Assembly (NCBI GenBank): GCA_003555075.1
Contig: PWHW01000001.1
Coordinates: forward strand, 1-49,873
DNA length: 49,873 nucleotides
Source of the DNA: Candidatus Nealsoniibacteriota bacterium
GTDB taxonomy: Bacteria > Patescibacteriota > Minisyncoccia > Minisyncoccales > PWPS01
Direction: 5' to 3'
A program made the translations under genes and the position numbers. The notes under the pieces are model-generated. The model was given only the letters and a program-made list of their open reading frames with translations. It had not been told where the DNA came from and searched no databases. This document shows positions 45,886-49,873 of the stretch, one piece after another. Each line of letters starts with the position of its first letter. The first letter of the stretch is position 1.

Positions 45886-45953
45886 AGCAAATATATTTGT
45901 ACGCTTTCTAATGAATTGTGTTATGATGACCAAAATAAACATTCCTTTTCTTT

Positions 45954-46979
45954 ATGTCCGATAATAAGCAATTTTTAGATATTTCTTGGGAAGGTATAGC
46001 GAGAATACTATTTGTCTTGATCATAGCCTATTTCCTTTACCATGTGGCGGAGGTTTTGATTTGGATCGTTTTTGCACTCATTATTTCCATACTCTTTAAT
46101 CCCATAGTGGATTATTTGCAAAAGATAAGAATTCCGCGAGGAGTGAGTGCGGCTTTTGCTTATTTGGGAGTTTTCGGTATCATTTGCTTTCTTATTTATG
46201 CGGTTATTCCCGGACTTTATGAGGAAATAAGAAGTTTTTCAGCTCTTCTTCCTGATTATATTGAGAGAGCGGCTCCCTTTCTGCAATACATTGGAATAGA
46301 AGGTTTTGAGACCATGGATCAAGTGGTTGAGACCTTGAAAGAATCTTCGGATGAAGTGGCAAGGAATATTTTTAATGCTCTTTCGGTAGTGTTCGGCGGC
46401 ATTTCTGCCGCGGCTTTCATTATCTCTTTGGCTTTTTTCCTTTCTCTTGAAGGGAATAGTGTGGAGAGAGCCATTCGAATTCTTATTCCAAAAGAGCAGA
46501 CCAATTATGCACTCTTTGTTTGGAAAAAGTGTCGCGATCAGGTAAGTAGATGGTTTCTTGTGAGAATATTGGCCTGTCTCTTTGTGGGTGTTTCCTCTTT
46601 TGTAGTGTTCTATCTTTTTAACGTGAATTATGCCTTGCTCTTTGCTATTATCGGAGGATTATTCAACATAGTTCCCTTCATCGGTCCCGTGATAGCCGCT
46701 CTTATATTTTTTGCGATAATTTCTTTAGAGAGTGTTGTGCAGGCTGTATTTGTCTTGGTGGCTTTTGGCGTTATTCAGGGGATAGAGAGCATTATTTCTC
46801 CCCTTCTCTCTGAAAGAGTTATGGGAATCTCCCCTGCTCTGGTCTTTGTGGCCATTGTTATAGGCGGATCTTTATGGGGAGCTCTTGGGGCTATTCTTGC
46901 CATACCTTTACTCGGGATAATTTTTGAATTCTTTAAGGCTTATCTTCAAAGAAAAAGAGAAAGGGAGGTCACTGTTTAA
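45954..46979 (+). CDS. AI-2E family (PerM-like) transporter
   Basis: Multiple TM; FNPIVDYLQKIRIPRGVSAAFAYLGVFG, NYALLFAIIGGLFNIVPFIGPVIAALIF, ESIISPLLSERVMGISPALVFVAIVIGGSLWGALGAILAIPL. Confidence 0.93.
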   Translation: MSDNKQFLDISWEGIARILFVLIIAYFLYHVAEVLIWIVFALIISILFNPIVDYLQKIRIPRGVSAAFAYLGVFGIICFLIYAVIPGLYEEIRSFSALLPDYIERAAPFLQYIGIEGFETMDQVVETLKESSDEVARNIFNALSVVFGGISAAAFIISLAFFLSLEGNSVERAIRILIPKEQTNYALFVWKKCRDQVSRWFLVRILACLFVGVSSFVVFYLFNVNYALLFAIIGGLFNIVPFIGPVIAALIFFAIISLESVVQAVFVLVAFGVIQGIESIISPLLSERVMGISPALVFVAIVIGGSLWGALGAILAIPLLGIIFEFFKAYLQRKREREVTV

Positions 46980-47011
46980 GAGTGTGTTTCCAATAAACTC
47001 TGCCTTATATC

Positions 47012-47050
47012 AACCATCTTTTTTATTCAATAAAGGATGGTTTTTGTTTT
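47012..47050 (+). terminator. Terminator after the AI-2E transporter
   Basis: aaccatc...ggatggtttttgtttt hairpin with T tract. Confidence 0.7.
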
Positions 47051-47065
47051 CACTGAACAAATCTT

Positions 47066-49066
47066 ATGGATTTTAGAGAGTATAAAAAATTTTTTTTACG
47101 CCTCGTTAACTTGGAAAGACGAGAAGAAATGAGAAGGCATAAAGAAGAAATAAGAAATCTTTCTCCAAGAGAAAGAGAATCCAAGGGGCGTGCCATATTG
47201 AGGCTCAAAGGAAAAGATGCCGGAAAAGTTCTTGGAGGAAGATATCTTGTAAGGTTTTCGCGAAAAGGTGAGCTTTCCGAAAACGAAATTTCCGTGGGAG
47301 ATCTTGTAATGGCAAGTACGAGCAATCCTCTCAGTATTGGAAATCCCACCGGAACGGTAGCTGAGAAAACAGGTTATTCTATTTCGGTGGCCTTTGAAAA
47401 CAAGCCCCCGCAGTTTCTTTATAAGAAAGGGGTGCGTTTGGATCTTTACGTTAACGACATAACCTTCCAGCGAATGATAGAAGCAATAAGTACTTTTAAA
47501 GAACTTCCCGACAATGATCCGGTGAAAGAATTACTTTTAAACAACAAAGAGCCGCGTTTTAAAGAATTGAGAAAACCTCTTGTATTCGAGAATAAGAATC
47601 TTAATGATTCTCAATGTTTGGCGGTTCAAGGTGCTTTGGAAGCAGAGGACGTTTTTCTGATCCATGGCCCTCCCGGGACGGGAAAGACCACTGTTTTAGC
47701 GGAAATAATAATTCAGCATATCAAAAAGGGATGTAAGGTGATCGCCACGGCGGATTCAAATGTTGCGATTGATAATTTGGTGGAACTCCTGGCATCTCAA
47801 GGAAGAAATGTAGTGAGGGTGGGTCATCCTTCCAGAGTTACTCCTGCTCTTCAAAGGCATACAGTGGATTATTTAATGGAGGAAAGCGAGCTTTACAAAG
47901 GAGCGCAAAACTTGAGGGAGAGAGCGGATGAGATGCAAGAGGAGCAAAGAAAACATGCCCTCCCTTCTCAGCAGATAAGAAGAGGGCTTGGTGATGAAGA
48001 AATAAAGAAGATTGCTTCCCATAACAAAAAAGAGAATATTAGAGGTGTTTCTTTTAAAAAAATAAAAAGCATGGCGGAGTGGATCAAGTACAAAGAGGAA
48101 ATAGGAAAACTTTCAAAAGAAGCCAAGGCTTTGGAGGAAGAGGCGGTAAACATTCTCCTTGAAAAAGCGGAAGTAGTTTGTACGACCAATTCTGGCGCAG
48201 GAAGTGAGATAGTCTCCGGATGGGGTTTTGACGTGGCGGTGATAGATGAGGCTACTCAATCTACGGAACCTTCTTGCCTCATTCCTGTCTGTCGTGCAAG
48301 AAAGATCTTGATGGCCGGAGATCACAAGCAGCTCTCTCCTACGATATTAAATGAAGAAGCAAAAGAAAAAGGGCTTGATAGAACTCTTTTTGAAAGATGG
48401 CTCAAGGTGTATGGTCAAGGGATAAAGAGAATGCTCTCCGTTCAGTACAGAATGAATAAGGATATAATGGATTTTCCAAATACCAAATTTTACGGAGGGG
48501 AGCTTGTCGCTGATAGTGATGTTCTAAATCAAGTTCTTGAAATAAATGGAGAAGTGACGGAGAAGGATTATTTGAGAAAAGTTCTGTCTCCGGAGAACTC
48601 AGTTGTTTTTCTTGATATGAGAGAAGGGAGCAAGGAAGAGACTCTCCCCGGCTCAACTTCCAAGAGGAATAAAGAGGAAGCTTTAATAACGGAGGAGATT
48701 GTGGAATCTTTTCTTGAAAGAGGAGTTTCTCCTTGTGACATCGGAGTAATATCTCCTTATGATGATCAGGTGAGGTTGCTGAAGGAAAATTTCGGAAAAA
48801 ATGAAACAGGGCTTGGAAAAAAGGAGGTTGAAGTAAAAACAGTTGATGGTTTTCAAGGAAGAGAAAAAGAGGTCATTATCATTTCTTTTGTAAGATCCAA
48901 TAAAGATGGAATTGTAGGATTCCTAAGTGATCTTCGCAGGCTCAATGTTTCCATTACTCGGGCAAGAAAAAAGCTTATCATGATAGGAGATACAAACACC
49001 TTGAAAGAAGAGCAAGTGTATAGAGAGCTTGTTGAGTATATCAAAGAGAGGGGTGTCTTGCTTTAA
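47066..49066 (+). CDS. SF1B DNA/RNA helicase, IGHMBP2/UPF1-like
   Basis: LIHGPPGTGKTTVLAEII, ADSNVAIDNL, FDVAVIDEATQSTEPSCLIP, MAGDHKQLSPTI, VQYRMNKDIMDFPN, VKTVDGFQGREKEVIIISFVRSN, LNVSITRARKKLIMIGD. Confidence 0.95.
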   Translation: MDFREYKKFFLRLVNLERREEMRRHKEEIRNLSPRERESKGRAILRLKGKDAGKVLGGRYLVRFSRKGELSENEISVGDLVMASTSNPLSIGNPTGTVAEKTGYSISVAFENKPPQFLYKKGVRLDLYVNDITFQRMIEAISTFKELPDNDPVKELLLNNKEPRFKELRKPLVFENKNLNDSQCLAVQGALEAEDVFLIHGPPGTGKTTVLAEIIIQHIKKGCKVIATADSNVAIDNLVELLASQGRNVVRVGHPSRVTPALQRHTVDYLMEESELYKGAQNLRERADEMQEEQRKHALPSQQIRRGLGDEEIKKIASHNKKENIRGVSFKKIKSMAEWIKYKEEIGKLSKEAKALEEEAVNILLEKAEVVCTTNSGAGSEIVSGWGFDVAVIDEATQSTEPSCLIPVCRARKILMAGDHKQLSPTILNEEAKEKGLDRTLFERWLKVYGQGIKRMLSVQYRMNKDIMDFPNTKFYGGELVADSDVLNQVLEINGEVTEKDYLRKVLSPENSVVFLDMREGSKEETLPGSTSKRNKEEALITEEIVESFLERGVSPCDIGVISPYDDQVRLLKENFGKNETGLGKKEVEVKTVDGFQGREKEVIIISFVRSNKDGIVGFLSDLRRLNVSITRARKKLIMIGDTNTLKEEQVYRELVEYIKERGVLL

Positions 49067-49148
49067 ATTTTGTGATATAAAGGGTAAAGTGTTATTGATT
49101 TTATTTTAAAGAAGAGGCAAAGTAAAGGAATAGTATTTTATTAAATAG

Positions 49149-49673
49149 ATGACAAATATGAGATCCATTGATTTTAGTAACAAAAAAACATTAATCGGCA
49201 CCGGAATTGTAGTTTTTATTTTATTATTTGCAGGGATTTTTGCTTATTTTCATTATTACGGATCACAAAATGACATATCAGAAAAAGAGGAAGATGTTCG
49301 TTATTCGGTAGAAGAAGGAAGTATTTCTATAAAAGAGATCTATCTTTTAGAGAGAAAGCCGGGAAGAAAAGAGGAAACTAGCAAGTTTGAACCACAGAGT
49401 TATTTAGAGATAAAAGGAAAATTCAGCATAAGAGAGGGAAAAGGAGTAAAGTTCCATCTTTTAGATGAAGAAAAAAATATACTGGAAGAGGATTTCTTGC
49501 CTTCGATTACAGAAGATACTCTTTCGTATTATCGACATGAGGAAGATGAGGAATTCAGTAGATGTTGCGGAACAACCCCTCAAAAAGAAGGAAATTATTA
49601 TGTAGGGATTTTTGATGAAGAAGTGCAATTAAAAAATTTGCCATTTACAGTTATTGAAACCGAAGATCAATAA
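49149..49673 (+). CDS. Membrane-anchored hypothetical protein
   Basis: One N-terminal TM (LIGTGIVVFILLFAGIFAYFHYY), then soluble domain; no family recognised. Confidence 0.65.
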   Translation: MTNMRSIDFSNKKTLIGTGIVVFILLFAGIFAYFHYYGSQNDISEKEEDVRYSVEEGSISIKEIYLLERKPGRKEETSKFEPQSYLEIKGKFSIREGKGVKFHLLDEEKNILEEDFLPSITEDTLSYYRHEEDEEFSRCCGTTPQKEGNYYVGIFDEEVQLKNLPFTVIETEDQ

Positions 49674-49719
49674 ATATTTATATTAGCTATATAATTGATT
49701 TTTTTCTAAAATAAAGATC

Positions 49720-49873
49720 ATGCCCTCCCCAATACGTCGCAAAAAGTTCATAAGGATATTTTTGATTATTCTGTTTTTAGGTGCTATTGGTATAGCACCT
49801 CTTGTTTACGGGGAATTCAGCGAAACGTTTGAAGCTAATTCCACCGGAAGAGAAGGAGAGATGCAAACTTGGA
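49720..49873 (+). CDS. Secreted/anchored protein, 5' part only (runs off the window)
   Basis: MPSPIRRKKFIRIFLIILFLGAIGIAPLVYGEFSETFEANSTGREGEMQTW..., signal-peptide-like N-terminus, no stop before the window end. Confidence 0.6.
   Translation, partial: MPSPIRRKKFIRIFLIILFLGAIGIAPLVYGEFSETFEANSTGREGEMQTW

Noticed and set aside
49780-49799. ggtgctat-tggt-atagcacc inverted repeat
   Set aside because: Lies in the signal-peptide coding region of the last ORF; short and without T tract, probably chance.
1-49873. Mobile elements, prophage, CRISPR-Cas, toxin-antitoxin or restriction systems
   Set aside because: No transposase, integrase, Cas, phage or R-M motifs were recognised; gene content is housekeeping.

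Overview
The window looks like a chromosomal segment of a Candidate Phyla Radiation (Patescibacteria/Parcubacteria-like) bacterium using the standard bacterial code. That lineage call is inference from gene content and style. It is dense with housekeeping genes: pnp, rpsO, cca, pyrE-like, tyrS, nusA, clpP, rny, mutM, holA, rpsT, ruvA, murE-like, rtcB, greA, rplT, rpmI, infC, smpB, argS, ileS, recO, glyS, an M16 peptidase, an AI-2E transporter and an IGHMBP2/UPF1-like helicase. It also has five tRNAs and a tmRNA. Main points of interest: (1) a giant minus-strand coiled-coil ORF (4588 to beyond base 1, at least 1529 codons) missing from the supplied ORF track, with paired Trp motifs 42 nt apart recurring at 411-nt spacing and TPR-like repeats near its N-terminus; (2) an Elp3-like radical SAM/GNAT gene divergently adjacent to a Trm9/ALKBH8-like methyltransferase, suggesting an eukaryote-style mcm5U34 wobble pathway; (3) infC split by an in-frame TAA at the IF3 domain boundary, directly downstream of ssrA; (4) a tmRNA tag with an atypical end (ANLFEEEPALAPAV); (5) a triplicated HD-domain locus whose last copy lacks a probable metal-ligand Asp; (6) a soluble PAS / PAS-histidine kinase / two REC-only regulator module. 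All family calls come from motif recognition by eye; no database search was run.
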